The notes beneath the pieces were generated by a model, which saw only the letters and a program-made list of their open reading frames with translations, was not told the DNA's origin and did no database searches. Positions 10,163-21,749 of a stretch of DNA of 64,000 nt are shown here, piece after piece. Each line of letters begins with the position of its first letter. The stretch's first letter is position 1. The stretch is from Phycomyces blakesleeanus NRRL 1555(-) (taxonomy: Eukaryota > Mucoromycota > Mucoromycetes > Mucorales > Phycomycetaceae), in contig NW_017265137.1 of the NCBI RefSeq assembly GCF_001638985.1, forward strand, positions 1,019,054 through 1,083,053, in the 5' to 3' direction. Position numbers and translations under genes: made by a program.

Positions 10163-10812
10163 TTTCATACGCTGGTTTATCAAACAACACTGACGGCGTT
10201 GTCATATCTTTAAAGCATGAAAAATGTTTATCATATGTTTATTCCATACTAACTTTTTTGTATCTTTTATAGAAGATGTAAGATGGTAAAGTCTATAGCG
10301 TTCGACCATGACAGCCATATAGAGATACTAAGCAGGTATTCTCTACTGTATAGGGACAAGAAAAAACTTGAACTATTCAAGTCAAGATCTGGCTGTGTGA
10401 GACGGGTAGCATAGTCCCTCTAATTCCCAAAATTTGATTAATCCCATCTTCCCTCCATCTTTCCTCTATATTCTCTCATTCCCCTCTCCTTTCCTATCTG
10501 TTTCCTTTACCGTTTACCATGAACTAATTAAAAAAAAAGAGCATTGCTTACCTTTGTTTATTACTTTTTCTGTTTTAACTGCAGGTTGAAGTTTTGGCTA
10601 AGCGAATGAGACAGAAAGGATTAATGAATATACTGTGATACTGGGGGGATATAGAGGGAGGGGTGAAATAAGTAGTGTCATAGGGATAAATAAAGAGATG
10701 TAATTGATGGGAGACATGAAAGTGCTGGAAAAAAAGAACGATAGAAAAGAGTCATGATAGAATGAGACAGATAAAAGTACTAATTACTTATCAAATTATC
10801 TATTAAAATAAA

Positions 10813-11058
10813 TTAAACTAATGAATCACCATGTTGTATAATGCGCTTGTCTTGTCCCTGTCTAGCTTCTTCAACTTCCAGAAAGGGCTGTTGTAGAGCA
10901 GGTGACCAATATACTTCGAAGTTTAAGCAGAACATTTCTTTGTAAAATGTGCGCCTATAATACTTTTTATTTGAATTTCCTCTTTCTTCATAATCCTCGC
11001 ACATCATATCTATAGCAAAAGGTACATGGTTATAAGAATATGGACTTGATTGAATCAA
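10813..11058 (-). pseudogene. Possible gene fragment, unidentified
   Basis: A minus-strand frame reads SYNHVPFAIDMMCEDYEERG and ends at a stop at 10813. Just upstream, a short frame ending ENVDGPFK is followed by a GTAAAA that could be a donor site. This may be the last exons of a decayed Mucorales repeat gene. I cannot name it and see no start codon for it. Confidence 0.25.
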
Positions 11059-12133
11059 TTACTATTTTTTTACCTTTAAAAGGGCCATCTACGTTTTCTT
11101 CAGATTTTCCTTTGTTGATTATTTAGAACTTCTTTTCGAGAATAGAGCTTTTGAACATGTCAAAAAAAAAAGCAAAATGGAAAGAGATGCCAATTGATAT
11201 CAAAATGTCGTCATCAATTTATACTATATCTTGATTGATTCATTAAGAGTATCTTTAGCAGTTAAATCTCATATATCATTATAAATTGACCTCTGTGCTT
11301 TGAATTCTTTTTTTTTAAAAAAAAATATTCCTTATACTCTTGTTAAAACGAATAATTATCTGTGGAAATGACCAGCGAAAACCCCACAAATTATACTCGC
11401 TATGAATCTGACAATCTTGAAATTATTGGATTTACATTTTTAATGTATCTCTAGAAAGAAAATGGCCAATAAAATATTATTACCTTTTTTTTAAAAAAAA
11501 AAAAGAATAGGGATAAGATTGCCAGTAAAGAAAGACAGCTCTAAACAGTCAAAAAGTTCAAATGTTTTTTTAATAAAATAACCACACTTTCCCTTCGTGT
11601 AAATTTCATTCTCGTTCTGTCCACAAAAGGTAAGTAGATTGCTTATACTTACACTTTGATTCGTCTAAAACATTTCCTAATCTGTCTCAGTCTCAAGTAG
11701 AAACACTGTAAGCATAATTTGCACCCTTGTGAGCGGAAATTCAAGGCGGAAATCAATAATGGCTAAAAAAAAATAGATTTCTAATGAATTTTAAGGAATT
11801 CGTATCACAGTTACAGTGAAATTCTACCAAAGTTTGGCTGCAAGTTTGAATTTCTTTTTATGTACATTAGCTGTATTGTGTGCTTCTTGAACATATAAAC
11901 AAATAATCAAATCTTTCAAGACTGTGTCTTTGCCTATAATTCCCCATGATTCCGTCATTTGTGTGTGTGTTTCGTTTTTACTGGATTTGGTGCCCCGCAT
12001 TCATCAGTTGCAAGAGGAAATGTTGGAGAACGAGTCAGAAAGTGATTGAAACGGTCATAAATTGATTATTTTTATTTTCTTTTTTTTTTATTTTATTCTC
12101 AGTCTCTTTTTTCCTCTTCTTCTTACTTTTACC
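11059..12133. other. Intergenic and 5' region of the next gene
   Basis: No gene seen. The last 80 bp before 12134 are a T/C-rich tract (12069-12132), a common pyrimidine-rich leader just before fungal start codons. Confidence 0.4.
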
Positions 12134-13183
12134 ATGGCTCATTCTCATCCTCACGATTCTGCTCAGATCAATCGAAACAGCCTTTCATACAATCTCCATC
12201 AACGTCAATCATACGGTCGGCCCACATTTCGGGCACACACGGACGGGTTAACGGATGGAGCGGATGACCCGACACTAGACTTTCATTTGCCGTCTCGCCA
12301 ACCGCTGCATGGGACCAGTGTTGCGGAATGGGCTGGAGGAAAGAAACGCACCACACGCATCAAGGGTACGTCCGGGTGTTTCGGTCTGGTAACACAACCC
12401 CCAGAGGATACAGAAGAAGTATCTTGGAGAGACGTTCATCGCAATATCAAGTGTATGGACCAACTCTACGACGCAACCTTTTATTCGTGGCTGAAAAGTG
12501 AAGATAATGTTCACGTAACAGCCATGTATCTACACAGAATTGCAAACGAATATCCGCTCTCTCGTATTGTCAATGCACTCAAGTGGCTTATTAGCGACTG
12601 GCGACTAGAGAGCATCAGTACACTAGTACGCAACGTCACCATGGACTGGGTAGATGAAGTTGGTGAGTAGAAAGAACAGCCGGTTTTGTTGGTGTGGTTT
12701 GGGGTTTGGTTTTTAGGGGGCAAATTTACTGACGGATTAATCTTGCAGGTGATCTGCGACGAGCGCACCTTCTACGTCATCTGACCAGCAGCTGGGCTAC
12801 TCAGTACACCACTACACTGATAACCATGGTCCTGTCCGTCCCGCCTTATCTATCTGCCAGCAGTGTTCAAAGAGAGCGCTTTCTCAGGGCATTTACTCAA
12901 GAATGGGACTTTTCAAAACTATCCGAGTTTTTCATGTGTCTCCAAAGTCCAGCCAATATTGATTACAAGGTCAAGTGTGTCATGCTACAAGAAGCAGCTC
13001 GTCGCGAGAAAGAAACACTTGTAGCCAAGATGAATCGCAAGAAACGTCTTGCCCAAGACAACAATAACTCTACCACTTCTACTACCATAACTACCTCTAC
13101 CACTAGTAGCAATAACAATAACGCTGCCACTCCCACCAATACTACCACAACAACCACAGCCAACAACAACAACAGCAGCAACG

Positions 13184-13219
<36 letters not shown>

Positions 13220-14043
13220 GTACTAATAGCAATAGCAATAACAATCATAATCATAATAATACTAGTAATAGTAACAGTAGTAACCCAACTACCTCAAACA
13301 CTTCTGTAAACACCAACAATATCAATAAGACTGAGCCAGCCCAGAACGCACTTGCTTCCTCTCCACTCCCTCCTTCTCCTTCGCCGTCATCTTCCTCTTC
13401 CACACGACGGCACCACCGTCGGACATCAAGCAACGATGTCAATGATATCAAACGTCTCCGTCTCTCAACTCCTCCCGAACTTGACGAAGATCCCACGCCC
13501 ACGCCAACACCTGTTACAAACACTCCCACCTCATCAACCCGACGTTCGGCTACTCCTGACCACCACCACCATCACCATCACCATCTACGCTGTGTAACGA
13601 CCACATCCACATCTACTTCCACCTCTACTACGAACACAAACTCAAACACCACAGCTACTACTACATCCTCTTCCGCTGCATTACGGGCAAGTGCACCCAG
13701 CAGCACATCTTCTCATCTGCATTCAGCAGCTAGCACCTCTGCAAGTGTTAGCGCAGACCTTTCTCATCTTCACCTCGCGCCCAGCAGCACTGCACCATCA
13801 CCTACTGTGGCAGATGCGTTTGCGTGCCACCATCCGTGCTACCCCTACAATCCCACGCTGCAGGTCCACGAACTCCACCGACGACGCTCGAGTTCTAATG
13901 CATCAACATGCTCCACTGCTTCTACCACAGCCACCACAACTATTCAAACTGATGATTCTCCTCAAGATGATCCTGACCCGTCTTCCCTTAAGAAACGGTC
14001 AGCAATGAACACAGGCCAAAGGGCTCAGTTAACAGAAGATTAA
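12134..14043 (+). CDS. Asn/Ser/Thr-rich protein of unknown function
   Basis: Two exons, 12134-12662 and 12749-14043, joined across a GTGAGT...TTGCAG intron, give 607 residues. I chose ATG 12134 (MAHSHPHDSAQ) over the earlier 12062 ATG, which adds only a poly-Phe run from the pyrimidine-rich leader. Residues about 110-290 form an all-helical region with two loosely similar segments: YPLSRIVNALKWLISDW and ERFLRAFTQEWDFSKLSEF. From about residue 300 on, the protein is low complexity, with poly-Asn encoded by an AAT/AAC microsatellite, Ser/Thr-rich tracts, an eight-His run and a basic RRHHRR patch. The ordered N-terminal domain may be a protein-interaction module. I recognise no family, and the long disordered tail suggests a regulatory role, which is inference. 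Confidence 0.75.
13180..13260. repeat. AAT/AAC microsatellite coding for poly-Asn
   Basis: A run of AAT triplets within exon 2 of the gene at 12134-14043 encodes an asparagine homopolymer flanked by mixed Asn/Ser. Length variation between strains would be expected without a frame change. Confidence 0.8.
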
Positions 14044-14224
14044 TTCTTTTATATATACATATATATCATTAAAACAAAATTCTCTTCTTTTCCCCTTAAA
14101 AAAATAGTTGTTTATTATGAAAGGCATGCCCTAAAAAAACACACACATATATATATATATATACCCATAAGCACACGCGCACACACACACCAAAAAAATC
14201 ATAAGCAGCTAAATCATGTAGAAA

Positions 14225-15846
14225 CTAAAGTATTGGGAAGGAAGTGACCGAAAGGAAAGAAAGTATAATGATGTACCTGAACCGGTGCACCGCTATTACG
14301 GCCGTAACACATGCTCGCCACCTGAACAAAGGTGACCTTTTTGTGGGCACACTTGAGGCCAGTTGAAGTTCATTCATGAGTTTGGTGGTCTGGTACTCGC
14401 TGATGTGACCAATGTATTTCATAAAGAATGCACCATTAGAAAATCCAACATCCCTTAATTAGTTGAATTAACTTGCCTTGACTCGAGGGCTGCATTGACC
14501 ATAGCCAGATAACGCTTTTGAAAGACTGGAAATAGTGCAAATATAGAGTTATTTATACATTCATGTTTGTGTATGTGTGTATGTGTGCGTGTGTGTCTAT
14601 CTATGTATATTACAAACACACATACACGCTCTTTCTATGTTTATGTTTATGTTTATCAAACCACGACGTACCAAGATCCATGCACCGTTCCGTTTCGTTT
14701 TCTAACTGCTGTCGTGTCCATTGTAACTCGGTCCGAAGGGTGTCTTCAGGGGACTTGAGGTTCCACATCAATATCTTTATCTCCTTTTTTTTAAAAAAAA
14801 ATCCTGTCTCACCACACTTTCTGGCTTGAGGTTGTCCGTTGACCCAAACAACTTGTCAAAATGTGCCATCACCCGTCCGTTGATACGATTCCACTCCAAT
14901 TCACACGCTTTGAGATCTGCTTGATGTTGTCGTTCTTCGAGCGTCAACAACGCCTTTGATCTTTTGGCCAGTTCGGCCCGTAGTTGTTCATTCTGTTCCT
15001 CTGTTTCTTCTAAGCATGGACTAATTGATCCACCTGTCAAGCGCTGAGTGACCTGTAATACCATTCGTCGTTCCAGTTCAGACTCCCTCAAACGTGTTGC
15101 CAGTGTACGCTGTGCTTCCTGGGCTGCCTGTACAACACGTTTCTTTGTTAGTTTTATTTTCGGCATAGATTATATTCACACACACACATACGCACGCACT
15201 CTCACACACATATACATATATAGAAGAAATAAAGATAGAGACATGTGAGAGATGGTAGAGTTATTGGATTACCATTGTAAGTTGTATTTGTTGGTAATAG
15301 ACACTACGAAGCTGAAGGATCAAATCATCCGATGTATTGAGTTTTGCTGAAAGATCGCGTTGCAATACGAAGTTTTCCTGTTCACTACGCTCCAATTCCT
15401 CTTTCATAGTTCGCAAAGACTCCAATAGCTCTAGGTTCTCTTGCCTCAGTAAGCCAATCACTGTCTTCAAGAATAATATTCGATAGTTTGTGTGAGAGGG
15501 GCAGACTGGGTCCATTTTATTTAGGATTTTATTTTATTTTATATTATTTTAGTATATTTTATTTTTGCATACCTCGGCATCAATCTCATCCGGATCTTCC
15601 TCTTCTGTGATCTACGAGTCATTAAGCGCCATGGTCTCCTTTGGGACCCCAGCTATGCTTAGGAATAACCCAATCTACCTTTTCAGAAAGAGGCCAATCC
15701 GGCTGACGGATCTCGTCGAATAGACTGCGGGGTGCATGTCTAAACTGTTCAATTGTGTGTCGACTTGGCTTGGAATGTAACAGAGGAGACTGAGGCAAGT
15801 TTTTTGTAAAGATAACCTCGGAGAACTCGGAATCAGACATTGCCAT
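14225..15846 (-). CDS. Short coiled-coil protein with PACT-like domain
   Basis: Seven exons fit exactly: 15846-15679, 15611-15573, 15464-15273, 15127-14813, 14753-14672, 14525-14477 and 14399-14225. They total 1020 nt and 339 residues. Residues about 70-130 and 134-225 are coiled coil (ELERSEQENFVLQRDL; EEQNEQLRAELAKRS). The C-terminus has FQKRYL at 267-272 and FRWRACVTAVIAVHRFR at 307-323. That pair is the signature of PACT domains, which anchor pericentrin, AKAP450 and yeast Pcp1-type proteins to centrosomes or spindle pole bodies. The likely role is a microtubule-organising-centre component. It is much shorter than known pericentrins. Intron 6 is GC-AG (AG|GCAAGT). The gene converges on the gene at 12134-14043. 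The final exon could be extended by another intron at 14278, so the last 16 residues are uncertain. Confidence 0.75.
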
Positions 15847-17397
15847 TCTATTGCCTTATTTTTTTTTTACTTTTTATTATTTTATTGAAATGTACAAGTA
15901 AATGAGGTAGCAAATTGACACTTACACAAGAGTTACAGTGTGGCTAAACGTGACAGTCAAATAAATGAACGAATTCAAGAATCAGAGGAGTTTGAGAGGA
16001 GAGATGTGGATGTGTGTTTTAAACCTGAAAAACACAGTATCATTTTTCTTCTTTTATCGATATATTTTATCCTTCCCCCCTTTTCTTCTTCTTCTTTTTC
16101 CTTTTCTACAAGGCTTAACTATACATTGCTAAGCGAAAAAAAAACAATTTATAATATATCTAATGCTTTAAAGTAATAATGTGTGATATTTGTATATACA
16201 AAATGCTTCAGGAAAGCAGTTACTTCTGGTACAAGTTAATGTCTTCCACTTACAAGAGTAAGGGTCAGTTTAGGGTCATATTAAGCAATGCTCTTTGTTT
16301 GTTTATATTTTCTTGAAAAGTAATATACTTGTGTGATAAACTTATCACTGTAGGAAATGACAGGATTTATAACTGTACTCGTAGAAAATATACGAGCGCA
16401 TAGATTTTCCAGCCAATAGAATATCAGAGTTTAGCATTTTAACATTATTTTGAATCTAATCCAATAAAATATTTTAAATATAGTAAGTGTATACCTTTTT
16501 AGGTATCCGTATTCTTCTTATAATTGGTTCAACAAATTCACGATGTTTTATATTGGAATTTTATGGTTTTTATTGATCGAGATAATAGAAGTATGCAAAG
16601 AAGTACTGCTTTATCTGATATTTATTAACAGTTTAAGCTATATATTTGCTATATAGTATACATATATTTATTGCTACGTGCTATATTCTATCTTCCTTAT
16701 TAAAAAAATTATTCTATAAATACTATACTATTGATGAAGGCATGCATATTCCTTACTTTATTCTTTTATCAAAGATTATACACCTGTCTTTTGTTGGCAT
16801 TTCTATGGCTGATTTCTACTTTTAAAAAACCAAAAGTCAGATTCTATGAAATTCTCTAAATCAATTATTTCTAATGAGAATGCGAGCAATCTCGACATCC
16901 AAACTGTACATGACACTACTTTTTTATGGCAAATGCTTGTTAAAGTTCAAACTAAAAATATAAGTAATCTGTAGGCCATGTTTGTCCCTTTACCAAATTT
17001 CGCAATATGTAAGCAGTCCAATGTACAATTTTCATCTAGAGTATCTTTCTGTATTAAAGACTAAAATTATAATAGTAATTGAATTAAGTCTCAGGATAAT
17101 AAGTCTCGAGTATCCTAAACTTAGTATATGCCAGACGTGTCAACGTTACAAGCCTTTTGAACCATTCGCATTTAAAAGAATTCTCGAGATCTTTGTAGAC
17201 ATTGGTGGTCTCAATATAAAATTATCAGGAGCTTGTCTTTAGTGTAATGCTTACCTCTTGTATAACCGATAGCCATGGTATAACTATAATATGTTTTATG
17301 ATAAGTCTCTAATTTATATAAGATGATATCTATATGAAATAGGATCTAACTCGGATTCAGGGGGTTTGTTACCGAATGGTAAACTATTATATTTGAA
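15847..17397. other. AT-rich intergenic DNA, no gene
   Basis: The first 80 bp upstream of the PACT gene are T-rich and probably hold its promoter and leader. The rest is AT-rich with no coding frame of substance (15940-16176 and 16982-17242 are unsupported) and no repeat I can delimit. Confidence 0.45.
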
Positions 17398-17399
17398 TA

Positions 17400-17533
17400 C
17401 AGTCAAAGCTCGATATAGTGATAATTTTTTGGAAAATTTGGGCCCGTGCCTGCTTATTATCACTATTTTTCGATATAGTGATAGTAATAAAATTTCTGTC
17501 CACCATCCATATCACTATATCGAGCTTTGACTG
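17400..17533. mobile_element. 134 bp pogo-type MITE
   Basis: The ends are perfect inverted repeats of about 24 bp starting CAGTCAAAGCTCGATATAG, flanked on both sides by TA (17398-17399 and 17534-17535). The sequence CAGTCAAAGCTCG is characteristic of the pogo/Fot branch of Tc1/mariner. The interior has a further ATCACTATTTTTCGATATAGTGAT palindromic section. It has no coding capacity and depends on a transposase elsewhere. Confidence 0.85.
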
Positions 17534-17659
17534 TAATTATATAAGCTTTAATTTTGTAGTGGGTTGAAGAAGTTGATAAAAAGGTGTTTTGCATTGACTG
17601 TAAAAACTTAGTTAGGTAAATAGTGGGATATATATAAAAGTGAGAAAAATTGATACTTC

Positions 17660-17742
17660 ATTAAATTCCACTATAAAAGGCACTTTAAACCCTAGAAAAC
17701 TTGTAAAAATTTTACTAAAGTCGCCTTTTTTTCTGTAAGGCT
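17660..17742. repeat. Dispersed repeat fragment, copy 1
   Basis: A segment with AAGGCACTTTAAACCCTAG, AACTTGTA and ACTAAAGTCGCCTTTTTTT has a diverged partner at 42330-42425 that keeps the same blocks in the same order. The two ends are weakly inverted (AAAAGGC...ACTTTA against TAAAGT..GCCTTTTT), so this may be a tiny MITE. Confidence 0.4.
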
Positions 17743-20700
17743 TAACATAAAAGAGAATAAATATCTTTCAATAATCTTTTTTTAAGAAAAAAGCATTAAC
17801 AATAATAACAAGTAGCTAAACAGGTCATCGTCTTCATTCCACGTATCATTTTTGTACAACAGTCTTTTTCTCACTTTTTCTTTCAGTCTCTGCACTGATC
17901 ACATGAAGACAATTTTGCACGCTGTCAAATATATCATTGAAAGGTCTGGCGGTTTTGGATTATCCTCGTTTGGAAAGAATTACTTTGCTAATTATCGACC
18001 AGCCGAGACTGATTTTGAAGGATATATAGGCCCTTGTTTGGTTTGTTAAGTCCAGTCTTCTAGTGGAAAGTAGTAACTGATATGTCCGAAATATAGCAAA
18101 AAGAGCTGAAAAAGGTATGCAAAAGAGCATACAGTTACAGGACCAAAGTGAAGATAATGCAATGTACTGTGTTAGAGTTGTTTTTGGACAGCTGAGTTTG
18201 GATCATTAATACTCCTGGATGAGAATATAAGCCAGGTTTGGTATTTAAGCACCTTGAAATACTTTTCCTTCTAGCAGTTCAAAACAAAAAAAAACTATAT
18301 GAATAAAACAGAAAGTGTATACTCCAGAAAGGTGGCACCAGTCCCCACACTGGACTCCACTCAAAGTTACATAATAATAATGACCTTTAACGTCAGTTTT
18401 TTTAAGTAATGATCAGCTCAAAATTCATACCTTAATCCAATTGAATATATTTAGTGGACTCTTGAAATTAGAATGAACGAAGAGAGGGTCAGTATCAACA
18501 ATAAAAAAGGGTATGTTATGTAATGCGATTTGAATAAGAAGAGATTTGAATTGAATTTGCTTCGCATTTTGTTAAAAACAAGGGGGCAAGCAGTGATTGA
18601 TACCAAAGCTCCCCATACTCGCTATTACTCTTATGACTATAATATGTATATACATTCTCTTTTTTGTTTATTTGTATGAAGGCTCTTAGTATAATTATTG
18701 ATGGGTGATTGAATACTAGATTTCAGTAAACTACTGACTGGATACTTAATAATTAAACACAATCAGTGCATTATATTGCTATATATGCTCATAATATTTT
18801 CATGGCATATGTGGTCTACAATTTTAGACAGATACCATTTCCTTTATATATGCACCAATGTACTATACGTATTTTATATGTTTTATAACTTTATCGGATG
18901 GCAAAATACACCAATTCTTGTCAAGAACATGAAGAGTTTGATGGTTGAGCTCTTTATATCGAGGTGCATTTATGTGGAAACACCAAAAGAAAAATGCCTT
19001 GACGTTATTAAGAGTCAAATTGAACTCGATACAAAGCTCGCTGGTTGAGAAAGCTTAAATATTGTTAGCTAACACAAAAAGTGTATTTTCTTTTAGATAT
19101 TTGAATACCAAATAAAAAAAGGCGTTCTATACGATGGAAATAAATATATAATACTTTTTATGGTTACGACCCTGGAAAATAAAAGACAACAAGTTTGCCG
19201 ACCATAGGATATAAAATTCAGTCTGAAAAGACCTCCAGAATTTTAGCTTAATACTAGAATTATTTCAGAATCAATAAGACCAAGCAGCAAAAATGTTTAG
19301 TTAATGTTCTTTATTCATAAGTAATATATATATACATATATATATATATATGCGTGTGTTTATAACTTGCGCTTGATGTTGTTTTCAATTAAAAAAATTT
19401 ACCGGGATCTTGTGTGCACTACTAGTAGAGCCGATTACTTTATAGCTTTATCTACTTTTCTACTACTTTTGGGGCTCCATTTTTACCATTGTATTTTTAC
19501 TTGTACAAGCTCGATTTATTTTTTAGTAATATTATTAGCCCTCGCCCCTACCGACATCCTTACTATTACACTTGAGAGAATAAAGTTAAGCGTACGGGTA
19601 ATATATACTGAATACAGCCGTTTTATTTACTATTAGAACCTTGCTCACTGGAGGCATTTTTAACTTTATTGGAGGCTGATTTTTGTGGACATGTATTTTA
19701 TGTTATAATTCCTAGCACCTAATTTTATATACTTCCCTGTTGTTTAACATAATAGGGTACGCAATTAACCTCTTGCACAGTGTGTGCGGGATTCAGCTGT
19801 CCCTTTGACAGTTAAAATTTTACTCGTTGTGAACATCCTTAGCATCATTAGAAGTATGATCATGTCAGCTCGGAACTATACTATAATATTTAGTCCCTAC
19901 ATTTATTCATTTATTTACTGTTTATCTCGATTGGGTACACAATCACCTTAGTACAAGATGTTGAGGGTATATTCATTGGCTTTACAGCAATTAGTTTGCT
20001 AGAGACATTACTTTTTTATACAATCGAATTGAATATTTAACTGTATTTAATTAGATGTACAGCTTTCTTCCACCCAATATTTTGGTCGTAACTGCTCATA
20101 TCTTGGGTACTCGTATAGCTAGCATTGAGACTTTCCTTCGATATGACCTTACTTCACATGAAGCACAGATTAATGTTTGAAAAAGAGGAAGACATATGGC
20201 CTCTAAAGAAACAGGGGTCACTTGTTTCTTGCTGTTAAATCAAACTGTGCTTTTGGATACCTTGAGTCGTGAAAACTCTACGCCGGTTGTCCCGTTATCT
20301 ATTTAAATACGACAGACGGATTCTCACCAATACAAACTGAAATATATCTATACTCATCATTAACAGTACAATTAACAAGATCGGGCCTGCGATACTTGTG
20401 AACAATAACGAATTTCAAAACTTTACTCAATAATCGAGCATGCATGATAATGAACCCTTCGGTGTATTTATGGTAAAAGTAGTGAATCTAAGAGAAAAAC
20501 ACTAATACTGTGAAAATGAATGGTTGAGAAAATAGAAACAGCACTATTTGTTGTTGAGATAGAGCAAAAATAGTATTTAGTCTTTTTATTATTATTACTT
20601 TTTATTGGATATTATGATCAATAAAGTAATAAGACCTACAATGGTATAGTGGCAAATAAAATTGAAAGATATAGCAGATCAAAATAGGCGGGGTGAGAAC

Positions 20701-21749
20701 AGAAGGAGACGGAGGTCGGAAACAGGTGTATATCAGATTAATGAGTTACTTGACCTAGGTTAGAGAATCAGATATTCTTATATATTATACAAGATAACAT
20801 TAGTTAGTGGAGAGAAAGAGTTCCGATATATATTTAAATGTATATTTGTGCTCATTAATACCCGTGCTTGCATTTATAGTATATTACTACTGCACTATCT
20901 ACCTGCAAATGATTTTAGTCACAACAGGAGTACTTCTGTGAATAAATTGGTATTAGACTAAGAGACAAAGAGAGAGAGAGAGAGAAATAAGAAGAAGTCC
21001 TGTGTGTAAAGCCCTTGACTTTAACGCACAGGAATACAAAAAATCACAGGTGTGAAATGTCACACGTAATTAATATTATATAATGTGTACAAAGTATAAT
21101 GTTTTTAATATTAAACATAGATTAGGTGCTGGTGTATTGAGAGGGACTTTCCTTTTTAATATAAACTATGTAGACTTTACAAGATACATGTATTCTTTAT
21201 AGATTGTTGTAAGAAGGATATATAGTTTTATTCCTCATTAATAATTCTACCCATTTTATATGCTGACACATTCATTTGATTATTGTCGCTATAGCAACTT
21301 TTTATTTAAAAAAAAATCAAAATTTCACCGTATTTACCCACTCATTTCCGTCAGTTTATTTTATACTATTTTTTATTTTACTTTATTTTCAAAAAAATTA
21401 AAAAAAAATATATAAAAAAGCATTTGTTTAATCAGCCTTATCTAGTTAATTCTTTTGTATTGATGATATCTCAATGTAAGGATCTTCTTTAACTTTGAGC
21501 TGAAAATGTCAAATCGTGTTAATCTACAACACTTCGGTTCAAATAGGAAGCCAAGCCAATCGATCAAGAAACGGGAAAAAAGGACTTGCTTGTGAGAAAG
21601 ACTCGAGCTTAAACTCAGACAAAGTAAGCAAGTCACTGGTCTTCCGATATAAGCTCGGTCGGGGATTAAACAAAATGAATAAACACGTATAGCTCATTTA
21701 ATCCGCTGGGTTGAACTGTTTTCCCCCCTTTATTCAAGCTTTTACCATC
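17743..21749. other. Gene desert with repeat debris
   Basis: Four kilobases with only a dead transposase near 18420-18500. Frames at 17852, 18776 and 19367 have AT-driven composition and no family resemblance. A slightly GC-richer patch at 20690-20760 (AGGCGGGGTGAGAACAG) is isolated. TA runs at 19320-19350 and a GA run at 20960-20990 are simple repeats. Confidence 0.45.
18410..18500 (+). pseudogene. Dead Tc1/mariner transposase fragment
   Basis: In one plus-strand frame, near 18428-18495, the translation reads NSYLNPIEYI-stop-WTLEIRMNEER. This matches the region around the catalytic glutamate of Tc1/mariner transposases (PYLNPIE...W..L). A stop codon interrupts it and nothing intact flanks it. 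It is an old relic. Confidence 0.5.

Noticed and set aside
12963..13529. Minus-strand poly-Leu and poly-Ile frames
   Set aside because: They are shadows of the poly-Asn/Ser microsatellite in the gene at 12134-14043.
18776..19048. 90-codon frame
   Set aside because: Composition is AT-driven and rich in Tyr, Phe and Ile, with no domain and no supporting exon context.
20600..20960. Possible solo LTR
   Set aside because: No TG...CA ends with a flanking duplication could be found, and no second copy is visible in the window.
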